In this document: in pieces, positions 1 to 7,715 of the stretch
Position numbering within the stretch: the stretch's first letter is position 1
How the letters are laid out: each line of letters opens with the position of its first letter
Assembly (NCBI RefSeq): GCF_000702265.1
Contig: NZ_KL370882.1
Coordinates: 82,250 to 146,249 of the forward strand
Direction of reading: 5' to 3'
Length of the DNA stretch: 64,000 nucleotides
From: Butyrivibrio sp. NC2002
GTDB taxonomy: Bacteria; Bacillota; Clostridia; Lachnospirales; Lachnospiraceae
The notes under the pieces: generated by a model
Database searches by the model: none
The model's input: the letters and a program-made list of their open reading frames with translations, nothing else
Told to the model about the DNA's origin: nothing
Program-made: the position numbers and the translations under genes

Positions 1-367
1 TAATCACCGCAGAGTCCTCTGATGGATCAAGATCAAAATCAATTTCCTGCCCTTCTACCAGATCCGGCCTGTGCTCGAAAAGAAAACTCGTACGCATCTG
101 CTCATATTCTTCAATAAAAAGCGAATCCGTCCTATCCGCTTCAACAAAACCATATCTGCTTTTCAGATACTCCTCGATCTCTTCAATAGTATGCGTTCCC
201 GGTACTATTTTTTTCTCGATGAGATGCCTTTTTGTTCTGTTGATAAATCTCTGTATTCTCTGCTGAAACGTTGGCTTATGTGTTTTGTCTGCAAAAAATA
301 TGGTAGTTGGCCCATCAGCGCCACCTATGATTTCTGGATCTTCATATTCTTTCTGTTCTTCCATCAT
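1..367 (-). CDS. GGADGPT-motif protein, 5' part only
   Basis: Seen: an open frame starts at an ATG (367; a second ATG follows at once), has AAAGGG about 5 nt upstream, and runs off the left edge after roughly 122 codons, so the C-terminus is missing. Near the N-terminus it reads EIIGGADGPTTIFFA, then a basic helical stretch, then EKKIVPGTHTIEEIEEYL and an acidic tail. The IIGGADGPT box is the signature of the membrane-embedded beta subunit of Na+-pumping decarboxylases (OadB/GcdB), but the rest here is soluble, charged and short, so a decarboxylase role is not supported. Short soluble proteins carrying this box are, from memory, frequent in Lachnospiraceae and often mislabelled as decarboxylase subunits. 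It lies 16 nt downstream of the C39-like peptidase gene on the same strand, probably co-transcribed. Function unknown. Confidence 0.65.
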   Translation of the reverse strand, partial: MMEEQKEYEDPEIIGGADGPTTIFFADKTHKPTFQQRIQRFINRTKRHLIEKKIVPGTHTIEEIEEYLKSRYGFVEADRTDSLFIEEYEQMRTSFLFEHRPDLVEGQEIDFDLDPSEDSAVI

Positions 368-383
368 TTGCACCCTTTAAAAA

Positions 384-1340
384 TTATAATCTGTACATCC
401 ATACACTCTTCATCTGTGAAACCAGCGTATCCACATCCCATTTCTTAGCACTGTTTTTAGGACTGTTAGGATCATTTACAGTCACTAGCCCATTCTCATC
501 GATCCCTGTCAGAACAATGAAATGTCCGGTATATGTGAAATCCCCGGGCTTCATCGAGCATATCATAGGGGAATCATCCGAAAGATTGTCTCTTATATAT
601 TCTGCTGAAACACTTCCGTCAGATACAGTAAGCCCATAATGCTCAGCTCCTGTTGTCATGATATCCCAGGATGTTCCCTGACCATATGTGTATAGTCCCT
701 GCTCCGCTGCATAGTTTCCAACAACATAGGGATTTATTGATGCATCTTGCTTTAATCCACAGGCAACCATTGCAACACATGTCGGTCCGCAGCCAGCCAC
801 GCCTATATAATTGCCGCCATAGTCACGGTAACCCCATCGCTTGTCCCACTGAATGAACAGCGGAATCCTCTTCTCGGACATATCTGCAGTAACATCCATG
901 TCAAAATCTACGTCCTTAAGCTCCATGAAATCCTGTACATATTCCCTTGCTTCAGGATACTTTTCACCAAATTCCACTACATTCTCAGGAACAGTTTCTA
1001 TCACCGGTTTTCTATGAAAACATGTAACGCCCACAAATAAAACAGCGCTTACAATAGCAAGTGTAAAAGCAGCTACTAATACCGTTTTACGCTTATTAGT
1101 TTTATGAACTCTCGGCTTAACCTCAGCATCACGCTGTACGTTTTCATTGTTTTGCCCCTTTGCTTTTGACCTGAAAACACCTGCAACTATAAAAAGAATA
1201 GACCCTATTCCAAGTAAAGCAAACGCGATTGTATCTGTAAGCCAAAGCGGCATAAATATCCAATCAACTAAGATAAGGCTGCCCATAATGGCAGCCTGAA
1301 AAATAATAAGTTTAATAATCCCCAATAAAATCTTCTTCAA
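384..1340 (-). CDS. Membrane-anchored C39-like cysteine peptidase
   Basis: 318 residues. Two N-terminal membrane segments (about 5-25 and 38-58), a basic linker, a third membrane segment (about 85-105), then an extracytoplasmic papain-like domain. The catalytic set of the C39_2 family is visible: Gln in FIQWDKRWGY (oxyanion), Cys in GCGPTCVAM, His in GHFIVLTG and Asp in VNDPNSP. The order Q-C-H-D and spacing fit a peptidase of about 170 residues. It is not fused to an ABC transporter, so it is not a bacteriocin exporter; trimming of surface or wall-associated proteins is a reasonable inference. The small GGADGPT protein follows closely. Start chosen at the first ATG because the hydrophobic N-terminus begins directly there. 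Confidence 0.8.
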   Translation of the reverse strand: MKKILLGIIKLIIFQAAIMGSLILVDWIFMPLWLTDTIAFALLGIGSILFIVAGVFRSKAKGQNNENVQRDAEVKPRVHKTNKRKTVLVAAFTLAIVSAVLFVGVTCFHRKPVIETVPENVVEFGEKYPEAREYVQDFMELKDVDFDMDVTADMSEKRIPLFIQWDKRWGYRDYGGNYIGVAGCGPTCVAMVACGLKQDASINPYVVGNYAAEQGLYTYGQGTSWDIMTTGAEHYGLTVSDGSVSAEYIRDNLSDDSPMICSMKPGDFTYTGHFIVLTGIDENGLVTVNDPNSPKNSAKKWDVDTLVSQMKSVWMYRL

Positions 1341-1371
1341 TACGAATCCCTAGCTCTTTCTACTTTTGCCA

Positions 1372-1595
1372 TCACGAATTTTCACTCAGGTATATTGAAA
1401 CCCTGCTCTGAATGATACCGGCTACTTCTTCAGCGCTCTTTTGGTCTGCAAAATATGCGCCGGCTTCTTCTGCAATGATAGAAGTGATGGCTCCATCATC
1501 CTGATATGCTTTGGTTGTGGTCCTTACCAGGTCAGCAATCTGTCTTTATACGCTTTATTATCCCCTTTTTCATACTTAAATGCCTTCCATACCAT
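1372..1595 (-). pseudogene. Frameshifted C-terminal remnant of an extracellular solute-binding protein
   Basis: Reading the minus strand from an ATG at 1595 gives MVWKAFKYEKGDNKAYKD, then a frame break near 1541-1544. A shift of one base restores IADLVRTTTKAYQDDG, EEAGAYFADQKSAEEVAG and a tail ending YLSENS before the stop at 1372-1374. This tail (E-A-x-AYF-x-x-QKS-x-EEVAxIIQxRVxxYLxE) is the usual C-terminus of sugar-type (family 1) ABC binding lipoproteins. Only about 75 codons remain of an expected 400-500. Inserting a single base in the AAAGACAGATTG stretch would repair the frame. No permease genes are adjacent. It is a decay relic lying downstream of the lipoprotein terminator. Confidence 0.7.
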
Positions 1596-1620
1596 TGTTT
1601 TAACCAGTTATGTAATAACA

Positions 1621-1655
1621 AAGCCTTGTAGAAGCCGTAACTTACAACAAGGCTT
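1621..1655 (-). terminator. Hairpin after the lipoprotein gene
   Basis: AAGCCTTGT pairs with ACAAGGCTT (9 bp) around a 17-nt loop, about 10 nt past the lipoprotein stop codon, followed on the minus strand by TGTTATTAC. The U-tract is weak, so termination is likely but not certain. Confidence 0.5.
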
Positions 1656-1664
1656 ATCTATTAT

Positions 1665-2132
1665 TCATTTTTTAATAATGGAGTTTACACAATCAGCTGC
1701 ACCACATCCAAAATGAATAACTTGCGATGATTCATATTCACCAGTTTCAGCAGCCGTTTCTTCTAGTTCACCTTTTTTTATGATATACTTTTTTACTCCA
1801 GTGTTATCTCCAGCCCATATAGCGTCCTCTGTAAAAGAGAGCGGATATGCTGTGCTCAGACTTTCTATAGTTCCTAAGTCTTTCACCTCATTGTTATAAT
1901 AGTAATAGACTTTGCATTGAACAGCAGCTGAGCTTTCAATACCTGCATCATAAACATGTTCTGTTGTAACTAACACATTTTCAGGATATTTCATTTCAAG
2001 AAAGGCATAGGCACCATCATCACCCAAATTAGCAATTATTCCAGCTTCCTCATATGTACCATTATTCTTGTTTCCACAACCAGAAATTATAATCATCAGT
2101 AATATTACTGCTAAGAGTTTATATATTTTCAT
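1665..2132 (-). CDS. Small lipoprotein, partner of an HTH membrane protein
   Basis: 155 residues with a lipoprotein signal: MKIYKLLAVILLMIIISGC, lipobox ISGC with the modified Cys at residue 19, then Asn/Gly-rich KNNG. The mature part shows no motif I can name; it looks like a small beta-rich extracellular domain and ends with an odd CGAADC motif. Its start overlaps the end of the upstream HTH membrane-protein gene by 14 nt, so the two are translationally coupled and probably work together as a membrane sensor or regulator with its surface partner. A hairpin follows the stop. Function unknown. Confidence 0.75.
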   Translation of the reverse strand: MKIYKLLAVILLMIIISGCGNKNNGTYEEAGIIANLGDDGAYAFLEMKYPENVLVTTEHVYDAGIESSAAVQCKVYYYYNNEVKDLGTIESLSTAYPLSFTEDAIWAGDNTGVKKYIIKKGELEETAAETGEYESSQVIHFGCGAADCVNSIIKK

Positions 2133-2640
2133 TCTTTTTCTCCTTCAAGATATTTATTAATTCAATAGTAAGCATAATTCCACCTATAGCAATCAATATA
2201 ACTGCTGGAATAAAAAATGGTGTAGTTTCTAAAGAAACATTTGCATATTCGCCCGTAGATATAGCTCTATACAGAATGTATTCAATATTTAATGTTGTAT
2301 ACCTAATCGCAAATATGAATATCAATGCTAATAAACCTATCAGTAAGAAAAAGACACTACTCATGAACATAATTAGATTACGTTGATTCCGCTTATTAAC
2401 CTGTATAATGTCTTCAAGTGATATAGTTTTACTTTTTTCCATTTTTCCCTCCTTAAATAAATCATCCAAGGAAATCTGAAAGACCTCGCAGAAACTAATT
2501 GCCATTTCTAAATCCGGGACAGATAATCCCTTTTCCCATTTTGAAATTGTCTGCCTTGATACATTGAGCTTATTGGCAAGTTCCTCTTGTGTCATTCCTG
2601 AAATCTTTCTGATTTCTTTTAGTTTTTCATATGTCTTCAT
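2119..2640 (-). CDS. XRE-type helix-turn-helix regulator with two membrane segments
   Basis: 173 residues. Residues 5-60 are a classical XRE/Cro domain (MTQEELANKLNVSRQTISKW), followed by a linker and two hydrophobic segments (about 90-112 and 140-163), ending in a lysine-rich tail. This HTH plus membrane-helix architecture is common in Firmicutes, where the DNA-binding domain stays tethered to the membrane. AGGAGG lies 6 nt before the ATG. It overlaps the following lipoprotein gene, which suggests that the lipoprotein feeds an envelope signal to it or is its target. No operator could be assigned. Confidence 0.85.
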   Translation of the reverse strand: MKTYEKLKEIRKISGMTQEELANKLNVSRQTISKWEKGLSVPDLEMAISFCEVFQISLDDLFKEGKMEKSKTISLEDIIQVNKRNQRNLIMFMSSVFFLLIGLLALIFIFAIRYTTLNIEYILYRAISTGEYANVSLETTPFFIPAVILIAIGGIMLTIELINILKEKKNENI

Positions 2641-2774
2641 TCGGAGCCTCCTTATGCTTCAATGTTATTGACTATCCTATAATAAAGCTAGCAATGCAGG
2701 TTAACATGCATGTAAAAACACGTTGCACCAGCTAAATTTCTGATATTTATGGACCTACGCTCTTAAGAAAAATA

Positions 2775-2864
2775 TCATTCTTTCCAAAAACTTATAATAA
2801 AATAGGAAACAATCAACACAGTAATAAAAGCTGATTGCGTACATAAGTACATAATATTTAACAT
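2775..2864 (-). CDS. Possible 29-residue membrane micropeptide
   Basis: An ATG at 2864 preceded by AAGGA (spacing about 7) opens a 29-codon frame whose centre, SAFITVLIVSYFIISF, is a plausible single membrane helix capped by WKE before the stop. Such sORFs occur by chance in AT-rich DNA because TTT/ATT codons dominate, so support rests only on the ribosome site and the hydrophobic profile. It lies between two HTH-membrane genes on the same strand. Confidence 0.25.
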   Translation of the reverse strand: MLNIMYLCTQSAFITVLIVSYFIISFWKE

Positions 2865-2889
2865 TTTCTATTCCTTAATCAAAACAAGA

Positions 2890-2909
2890 CTGCCATAACA
2901 ACATGGCAG
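2890..2909 (-). terminator. Hairpin downstream of the HTH gene at 3050-3934
   Basis: CTGCCAT and ATGGCAG (7 bp, 6-nt loop) followed on the minus strand by TCTTGTTTTG. It sits about 140 nt past the stop of the HTH-membrane gene. It is a modest candidate terminator. Confidence 0.45.
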
Positions 2910-3049
2910 CCTACGCTAATCATAATAAATGTAACCAGTATAATGTTTTCATCCCCCAATGCCTTCTCCAGTAAAAATATTCCCCTCAATAATCTTATCA
3001 GAAAATTAAAGTATTAAAAACTCACTTATTGCGGATTATTAAATGTAGC

Positions 3050-3934
3050 CTACAATCTTTTTCTTCCATTCACTTTATATCGAATAGCCAACACAAGCAT
3101 AAGTGCACCGTAAACTATAGCTGTATATTTAGCAAAAACATAAATAAATACGTCCCCAGTAGTCAGCTCACTAAGCAGCGCCTCATATATCAGCTCCAGG
3201 TTAAGTACTACGAGTGAGGCATATGCAGTAACCGGAAAGCTCACGTCATCCTTTATGCTCCTGAAAATCTCAATTGAAATGATCAGAAGATTCAATAGAA
3301 AAACTACAAGAAACTGTTTTTCAATAAATGGCCCAACCTGCACAGGCTCCATACCAAAAGGCATCACACCATGCATGATCTTTAAGATGCACCAGCCAAA
3401 CATAAGAGAGCTATATACTCCGCTTATTAGGGAAGCTGCAAATCTTGCAAGATCTGGCCTGGATAGAATCCTCATTGAGAGCTTCCCTCTCGAAGAAATC
3501 ATCATAAATATGACCATAGCAGCCATGATAGCAAGGATTAATGGATAAAAATCTGCATAAAGTGGGAAAATCGACGGTCCATGGAATATGCCATAGCCAG
3601 CCATGATGATAATAATTCCATAAATGATAGAAACAAACGCCCTAAGAAGCATCCTTACTTTCTGCCTGCGCTGCATTTTTAATGTTTTAAGAAGTTCATT
3701 AAGAGCAGCTTCCGTGGTCATTTGATTTTTGCTGCCTACGACAATTTCTTCTATACTGATATCAAGAGCATTTGCAAGATTTTCAATTACACCAACATCA
3801 GGAAAACTGGCTCCTTTTTCCCACCTCGAAACAGCCTTGTTGGTTACTCCAAGGATATCCCCCAGTTCAGCCTGGGTGTATCCTTTCTTTATTCTTGCAT
3901 CTTTGATTACCTGACCTGTTTTTTGCTTGTCCAT
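3050..3934 (-). CDS. XRE-type regulator with a multi-pass membrane domain
   Basis: 294 residues. N-terminal XRE helix-turn-helix at about 7-62 (YTQAELGDILGVTNKAVSRW, then EKGASFPDVGVIENLA), a basic linker (QRRQKVRM), then five to six hydrophobic segments between about 100 and 285, ending in basic KVNGRKRL. The DNA-binding half is typical of membrane-tethered regulators; the membrane half resembles no transporter I recognise. It does not overlap a partner gene, unlike the HTH-lipoprotein pair just downstream. The regulated target is unknown. Confidence 0.8.
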   Translation of the reverse strand: MDKQKTGQVIKDARIKKGYTQAELGDILGVTNKAVSRWEKGASFPDVGVIENLANALDISIEEIVVGSKNQMTTEAALNELLKTLKMQRRQKVRMLLRAFVSIIYGIIIIMAGYGIFHGPSIFPLYADFYPLILAIMAAMVIFMMISSRGKLSMRILSRPDLARFAASLISGVYSSLMFGWCILKIMHGVMPFGMEPVQVGPFIEKQFLVVFLLNLLIISIEIFRSIKDDVSFPVTAYASLVVLNLELIYEALLSELTTGDVFIYVFAKYTAIVYGALMLVLAIRYKVNGRKRL

Positions 3935-4043
3935 GGTTGTCCCTCCAATTTCATTCTCATACGAGCAAGCAAAAACTTCAATCTACTGTAGCGAGAACAG
4001 GCTTAAATACTGTGATTTTCTCCATCCGCATTTCACAAGTACT

Positions 4044-4490
4044 TTATTCAGCCTCATATGTATTCTCAATATCAAGCAGCCACGGAAGTATAAAAATCAT
4101 TCCTATCTGTACTATAGGATCTGGGAACCCATCTTCAACAAGATCAACTTCCCCTTCCACATATACATTAAAGTCCGGGGCCAGTTCTATTCCTTTCTGC
4201 TCCTTATCCCTCTCAATTATTTCCCCACATACATGGAAAAAGCCTCCACCAAAAATACCTTTTCCTCCATTCTTTTGGCAAAACCAATATGTTTCGCATA
4301 CTTTCTTAGGAACTACCCCTATCTTCTCGAAAAATGCAGCGACTTCTTGTGGCATTACATCACAAAACTTTATAAAGTTTCTGCATCCATCACACATACA
4401 GTCTATCTCCACGGAATTGTCTGAATAGTAAAATTTCCTGGTTCTTTTTACATCAATATCTACAACTGTCCCATTGAAATCTATAATCAT
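4044..4490 (-). CDS. Hypothetical protein with CMCDGC cluster
   Basis: 148 residues, soluble, acidic. Three cysteines fall in VEIDCMCDGCRNFIKFCD, with further Cys in VCETYWFC and FHVCGE, so a metal-binding (zinc ribbon-like) fold is plausible. The middle is glycine-rich (NGGKGIFGGGFF). The C-terminus is acidic and hydrophobic. I do not recognise the family. Start taken at the first ATG (MIIDFNG). It is followed on the minus strand by an ordinary gap before the HTH gene, with no clear operon partner. Confidence 0.6.
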   Translation of the reverse strand: MIIDFNGTVVDIDVKRTRKFYYSDNSVEIDCMCDGCRNFIKFCDVMPQEVAAFFEKIGVVPKKVCETYWFCQKNGGKGIFGGGFFHVCGEIIERDKEQKGIELAPDFNVYVEGEVDLVEDGFPDPIVQIGMIFILPWLLDIENTYEAE

Positions 4491-4516
4491 TTTTCTGTCT
4501 CTTTAATCTTTTCAAA

Positions 4517-4699
4517 TTAAGCCAAACGAAATTTAATAGGAAGCAAAATCGCAGTAATAATAAATCCATAAAACGGTGGCAATAAAATACAAATTATTCT
4601 TCCATCATCAAGTAAGTCTGAGCCAATTCCATACACCAAGAAACAAAGTACATAAACTATTCCTCCTATCCCATATATGCTAGTTTTATTCTGTTTATG
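4517..4699 (-). pseudogene. Start-less membrane-protein fragment fused in frame behind a toxin relic
   Basis: Directly after the TAG that ends the toxin relic, the same frame stays open to a TAA at 4517-4519. It encodes two hydrophobic stretches, YGIGGIVYVLCFLVYGIG and IICILLPPFYGFIITAILL, separated by SDLLDDGR, and a basic end KFRLA. There is no ATG and no ribosome site in frame. The simplest reading is a C-terminal remnant of a small membrane protein joined to the toxin gene by a deletion, with the TAG at the junction. Confidence 0.4.
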
Positions 4700-4861
4700 C
4701 TATTTATATGGATTATCTTTATCTTTACTTGTAACATACATTGCTAAAATAGCAATAGTATCATCATCTACAACTATAGCAGGTCTTCTCTTTTCAACAT
4801 CCTTATCCCCATAAGGAAAGTGAATCCACCACACCTCACCAACGTTATACTTTCCCGTTTT
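4700..4861 (-). pseudogene. PemK/MazF-like toxin remnant
   Basis: The minus-strand frame after the TGA at 4862-4864 reads KTGKYNVGEVWWIHFPYGD, then VEKRRPAIVVDDD and MYVTSKDKDNPYK before TAG. GEVWW, the RRPAIVV strand and the VTSKDKDNPY box match the N-terminal half of PemK/MazF-type endoribonuclease toxins. There is no ATG. A TTG at the expected overlap with the antitoxin is out of frame by one base, because the run is TTGAAAAACGG with five A; with four A it would read TTG-AAA-ACG-GGA into the toxin. The C-terminal half is missing. Probably inactive, although slippage on the A run could make some product. Confidence 0.55.
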
Positions 4862-5018
4862 TCAAAACCTCTTGCTTATATATTTCATCCCACTCATCGT
4901 CTAGAACCCAATCATCATCTGGAGGAAGGTCTTCAATTCTAACAGCATTTTTGTGCAATAAATCTCTATTCTCCTTAATATAATCCTTAAAGTCTTGAAC
5001 AGATTTAATTTTAGCCAT
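4845..5018 (-). CDS. Small antitoxin-like protein
   Basis: 57 residues: MAKIKSVQDFKDYIKENRDL at the N-terminus, then an acidic WVLDDEWDEIYKQEV end. AGGAGG precedes the ATG by about 5 nt. It is the first gene of a pair whose second frame is a PemK/MazF-like toxin remnant overlapping it by about 17 nt, and its size and acidic C-terminus fit an antitoxin that wraps and neutralises such a toxin. No DNA-binding motif is evident. It appears intact although its toxin is broken, as expected for a decaying toxin-antitoxin locus. Confidence 0.55.
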   Translation of the reverse strand: MAKIKSVQDFKDYIKENRDLLHKNAVRIEDLPPDDDWVLDDEWDEIYKQEVLKNGKV

Positions 5019-5127
5019 GTCATCCTCCTTTCTGAACGCCTTATAAAGAAAAGGTTCATCTCCAGCAATGCAAAATAGATGAGCAGTTAAGTATTTTCCT
5101 TAATTTTTTAATAACTTACGTAAATAA

Positions 5128-5292
5128 CATACAAAAAAAGAAGCCTTTGCTTATAACAACCATTATTCTAAATACCAAAACCAGATCAATGAAACTTTTT
5201 CAGATGCTTTTGATATAGATGTGAGTGGTATTTTTTATAATTTAACTTACTATACATTAACTACTAAAGATAACATGACTTACTCCTCCTAA
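5128..5292 (+). pseudogene. Orphan coding-like fragment
   Basis: A plus-strand frame without a start codon (it opens after a TAA at 5125-5127) runs 54 codons. Its second half reads INETFSDAFDIDVSGIFYNL then TYYTLTTKDNMTYSS and ends at 5290-5292. Composition (Tyr, Asn, Thr, Ser, Asp) is that of a secreted or surface protein C-terminus, and the codon pattern looks coding, but no family is recognised. It is one of several fragments in 4.5-8.1 kb. Confidence 0.3.
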
Positions 5293-5310
5293 AAATGGCA
5301 GGTGCAGGTG

Positions 5311-6735
5311 TTACTTATACATATCATCAACTGTGATAAGAACAAGATTTGTCTTATCTATATCATTAAACCAGTCTGTAAATCCGCTAAGTGAAAAGAG
5401 CAGATATTTTGCAATGTTGTATTTTCCGGAAATAAGTCTTGCTCTTCTGATCAAGGTTTCATATATCCCCTTATCGATCTTTTCATTCTTAAACTTACAT
5501 TCACCGATAACTGCTGTCTTGTCTATTGTAGAAATGCCAACAACGTCTATATCTGTTGCCTGCTGATACCACTTACCTTCCGCATCCTGAAGCTGCTCTA
5601 CGCCCCACCAGGTTCCGGTCTCAGTTAGGAATGATCCAAATGCTCCCTGGATTCCCTGCTCTAAAGTATAGTATCTACACATTTCTTCAAATACACTTCC
5701 CATGAATTCATGAAGTTTTGGCTTTACTGCCTTTTCATAGTAGGGATCTCCCTGCCCCATCTCTATTACGCTTATGGCCTTGGGGATAAACTCATACCAG
5801 AACTTAAACATATGATCCTTTAGTACATACTGGGTCTTTTTCTTATTCTTTTCCTCGGTGATGCACTTTTTCTTCTCTACAAGACCTACATCTATCAGCT
5901 TTTCAAGTGAATAGAGAACTGTCGGATCCTTTTCCTTTACTTTGGATGCAATGATATTAAGGGCATTTTCTCCTGATGCTACCTGTTCTATAACGTTATT
6001 TACAAGAGTTACATCAGCAAATTCCTGGGTAAGAAGATTCTTTGTTTCATCAAAAAGATATCCGTTTGTATTAAAGAATAGACGCTTGATATTATCATCA
6101 AGGCTCTTTTTAGGATCAAAGAGTGACAGATACTTTGCAACTCCTCCTGTTACGCCGTAGCATATAGCCTTATCTTCCGGTGAGTAATCCGGAACAAATA
6201 GCGCTGAATCTCTGTAATTAAATGCTTCAAGCTTAATCTGAGCGTCTCTCCTTCCAAAGACAGGGCTTTTTTCACTAAGTACCTTTTTCTCCATAAAGCT
6301 AAGAGCCGATCCGCAAAGTATCAGCATAAGATTCTTATCAGGCCATTTTGTATCAATATACTTCTGAAGGATTGATAAGAGTGCTTCATCCTTCTCAGCC
6401 CAGTATGGAAGCTCATCTATCACAAGTATGATCTTTTCATCAGATTCACTTAGCTTTTTTGTAAGAATATCAAGTACGCTCTCAATTGATGGAAAGGTTG
6501 CATCACTATATTCAGGATCAAGAACGTCCAAAACCTGTTTTGAAAAAAGCTCTAAGTTCCTTTCTGCTCCAACCTTTGTTGCAGTGTAGAATATGGCTTT
6601 CTTATCTTTTATGAACTCTGTGATAAGGTATGATTTTCCTACTCTTCGTCTGCCATATATAATGGTCATTCCAAAGCCCGCTTTGGAATATACTTCATTT
6701 AGCGATTTTAATTCTCTCTCTCTTCCAATGAACAT
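5311..6735 (-). CDS. AAA-type ATPase with DUF234 C-terminal domain
   Basis: 474 residues. Starts FIGRERELKSLNEVY, the usual opening of the archaeal-type ATPase family; Walker A in YGRRRVGKSYL (about 27-37), Walker B in KIILVIDELPYW, sensor in LILCGSALSFME. A winged-helix-like stretch follows, and the last 130 residues (DIDVVGISTIDKTAVIGECK) form the DUF234 region, which resembles a PD-(D/E)xK nuclease fold with its D...E-x-K pattern. The family is widespread in anaerobes and of unclear role; mobile-element maintenance or stress functions have been proposed. It stands alone between decayed DNA and the GNAT gene, with ATG at 6735. Intact by length. Confidence 0.85.
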   Translation of the reverse strand: MFIGRERELKSLNEVYSKAGFGMTIIYGRRRVGKSYLITEFIKDKKAIFYTATKVGAERNLELFSKQVLDVLDPEYSDATFPSIESVLDILTKKLSESDEKIILVIDELPYWAEKDEALLSILQKYIDTKWPDKNLMLILCGSALSFMEKKVLSEKSPVFGRRDAQIKLEAFNYRDSALFVPDYSPEDKAICYGVTGGVAKYLSLFDPKKSLDDNIKRLFFNTNGYLFDETKNLLTQEFADVTLVNNVIEQVASGENALNIIASKVKEKDPTVLYSLEKLIDVGLVEKKKCITEEKNKKKTQYVLKDHMFKFWYEFIPKAISVIEMGQGDPYYEKAVKPKLHEFMGSVFEEMCRYYTLEQGIQGAFGSFLTETGTWWGVEQLQDAEGKWYQQATDIDVVGISTIDKTAVIGECKFKNEKIDKGIYETLIRRARLISGKYNIAKYLLFSLSGFTDWFNDIDKTNLVLITVDDMYK

Positions 6736-6826
6736 ATGGCTCTCCTTAATTCAAATCATTTTTATTCAAATACTTTTTAATAAAATCTCTTTGAATTAAT
6801 ATAACATGCCGACACTTATATTTCAA

Positions 6827-7060
6827 TCAGGCTTTTATAGTTTTTGCATAAGGAGAATTGTCAAAATATCCCATCATCAGCGGAAACCACATCTCGTTGC
6901 CTTTATCATCCGACCTTTCTTTCCTTATTATGTCGATATTAGATGAAATGTCGTCGCTCTGAGGATACATTATTCTGTACTCTTTTCCGGAAAGCGCATC
7001 TCTTACATCCTTATAAAAATCGACAATCTGTTGATCACTTGCTTTTAGGAACAAGATCAT
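6827..7060 (-). CDS. Hypothetical protein translationally coupled to the GNAT gene
   Basis: About 77 residues from the ATG that overlaps the GNAT stop codon (TGATG), a classic coupling; a TTG one codon earlier is also possible. The sequence is mixed and soluble (QQIVDFYKDVRDAL, KEYRIMYPQSDD, NEMWFPLMMGYFDN) with no family I know. The coupling implies that it is made together with the acetyltransferase and may be its accessory or a split-off domain. Confidence 0.55.
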   Translation of the reverse strand: MILFLKASDQQIVDFYKDVRDALSGKEYRIMYPQSDDISSNIDIIRKERSDDKGNEMWFPLMMGYFDNSPYAKTIKA

Positions 7061-7602
7061 CAAAACCTGGAGATCAGATTCACTGAATCAGGCAGATCCT
7101 CCTCTATAAATCCGGAGTCGACAAACCCGCACTTTTCATAGACTCGAAGTGCAGGCGCATCTTCCTTGTCCACACACACCTCTACATGATCATAGTGATG
7201 CTCCTTCTTCAGCTCATCCAAAATAAGCATAAGTGCCCGGGTTCCGTAGCCTTTTCCCTGATATCTTTTATCAATCATGAACTGCTGCAAATCATACCCA
7301 AGAGGTTCATCCGTAAACTCCCGGACAAGAGCCACACCTATAACCTTGTCAGAATTCACTTTGTCATTCTCACTTCCAAGCGAATTATCACTTTCAAGAC
7401 TATCCGACTCTCCAGACTTTTCTTCTAAAACAACAACATAAACCTTTGCATTGCAATCCCGGTAAACATACCCTCTCGCAAGAATACCGATAGGAGGCGC
7501 AAGAAATCTCTTCTGCTCATCATTGACAGTCAGGGATGCCACCTCTATCCAGTTCTCTTCAGTAACACTTGTAAGCCTTATCTTTGCTTCATTCATATTC
7601 AT
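7060..7602 (-). CDS. GNAT family N-acetyltransferase
   Basis: About 180 residues. The acetyl-CoA binding signature is RYQGKGYGTRAL (Q-x-x-G-x-G), preceded by the beta-strand LQQFMIDK and followed by the typical V-x-x-x-N/D-x-x-A-x-x-x-YxKxGF in EDAPALRVYEKCGF. An unusual Ser/Glu/Asp-rich insertion (EKSGESDSLESDNSLGSEND) lies between the first beta strands. The architecture resembles diamine/spermidine acetyltransferases (BltD/PaiA group), but the substrate cannot be read from sequence. Start placed at the ATG at 7602 because GGAG lies 9 nt upstream; an ATG 15 nt earlier is the alternative. Confidence 0.8.
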   Translation of the reverse strand: MNMNEAKIRLTSVTEENWIEVASLTVNDEQKRFLAPPIGILARGYVYRDCNAKVYVVVLEEKSGESDSLESDNSLGSENDKVNSDKVIGVALVREFTDEPLGYDLQQFMIDKRYQGKGYGTRALMLILDELKKEHHYDHVEVCVDKEDAPALRVYEKCGFVDSGFIEEDLPDSVNLISRF

Positions 7603-7715
7603 GTTTATTATCTCCATTCTTTATTCTTGTTTTTCTAAGCGCCTGGCAAAAATCTGTATTCACTTCATTTTCGCTGACACCTACCAATAATTGTATGGAG
7701 ACCTGGGTTGTGGAT

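Larger units (their letters stand above)
2641..3049. other. Intergenic stretch, mostly non-coding
   Basis: About 400 nt, AT-rich. It contains a possible 29-codon membrane-peptide ORF (2775-2864, minus) and a hairpin at 2890-2909; otherwise nothing recognisable on either strand. Confidence 0.6.

Noticed and set aside
1..367. Sodium-pumping decarboxylase beta subunit
   Set aside because: Only the GGADGPT box matches; the protein is soluble, and the membrane helices of OadB are missing.
384..1340. C39-like peptidase as processing enzyme of the GG-leader peptide at 34.9 kb
   Set aside because: It lies 34 kb away, lacks ABC domains, and its active-site domain seems to lie outside the membrane; no link visible.
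3927..4428. Long plus-strand open frames opposite the CMCDGC protein gene
   Set aside because: They overlap a minus-strand gene with a better start and protein-like composition, have no ribosome sites, and have random-looking composition.
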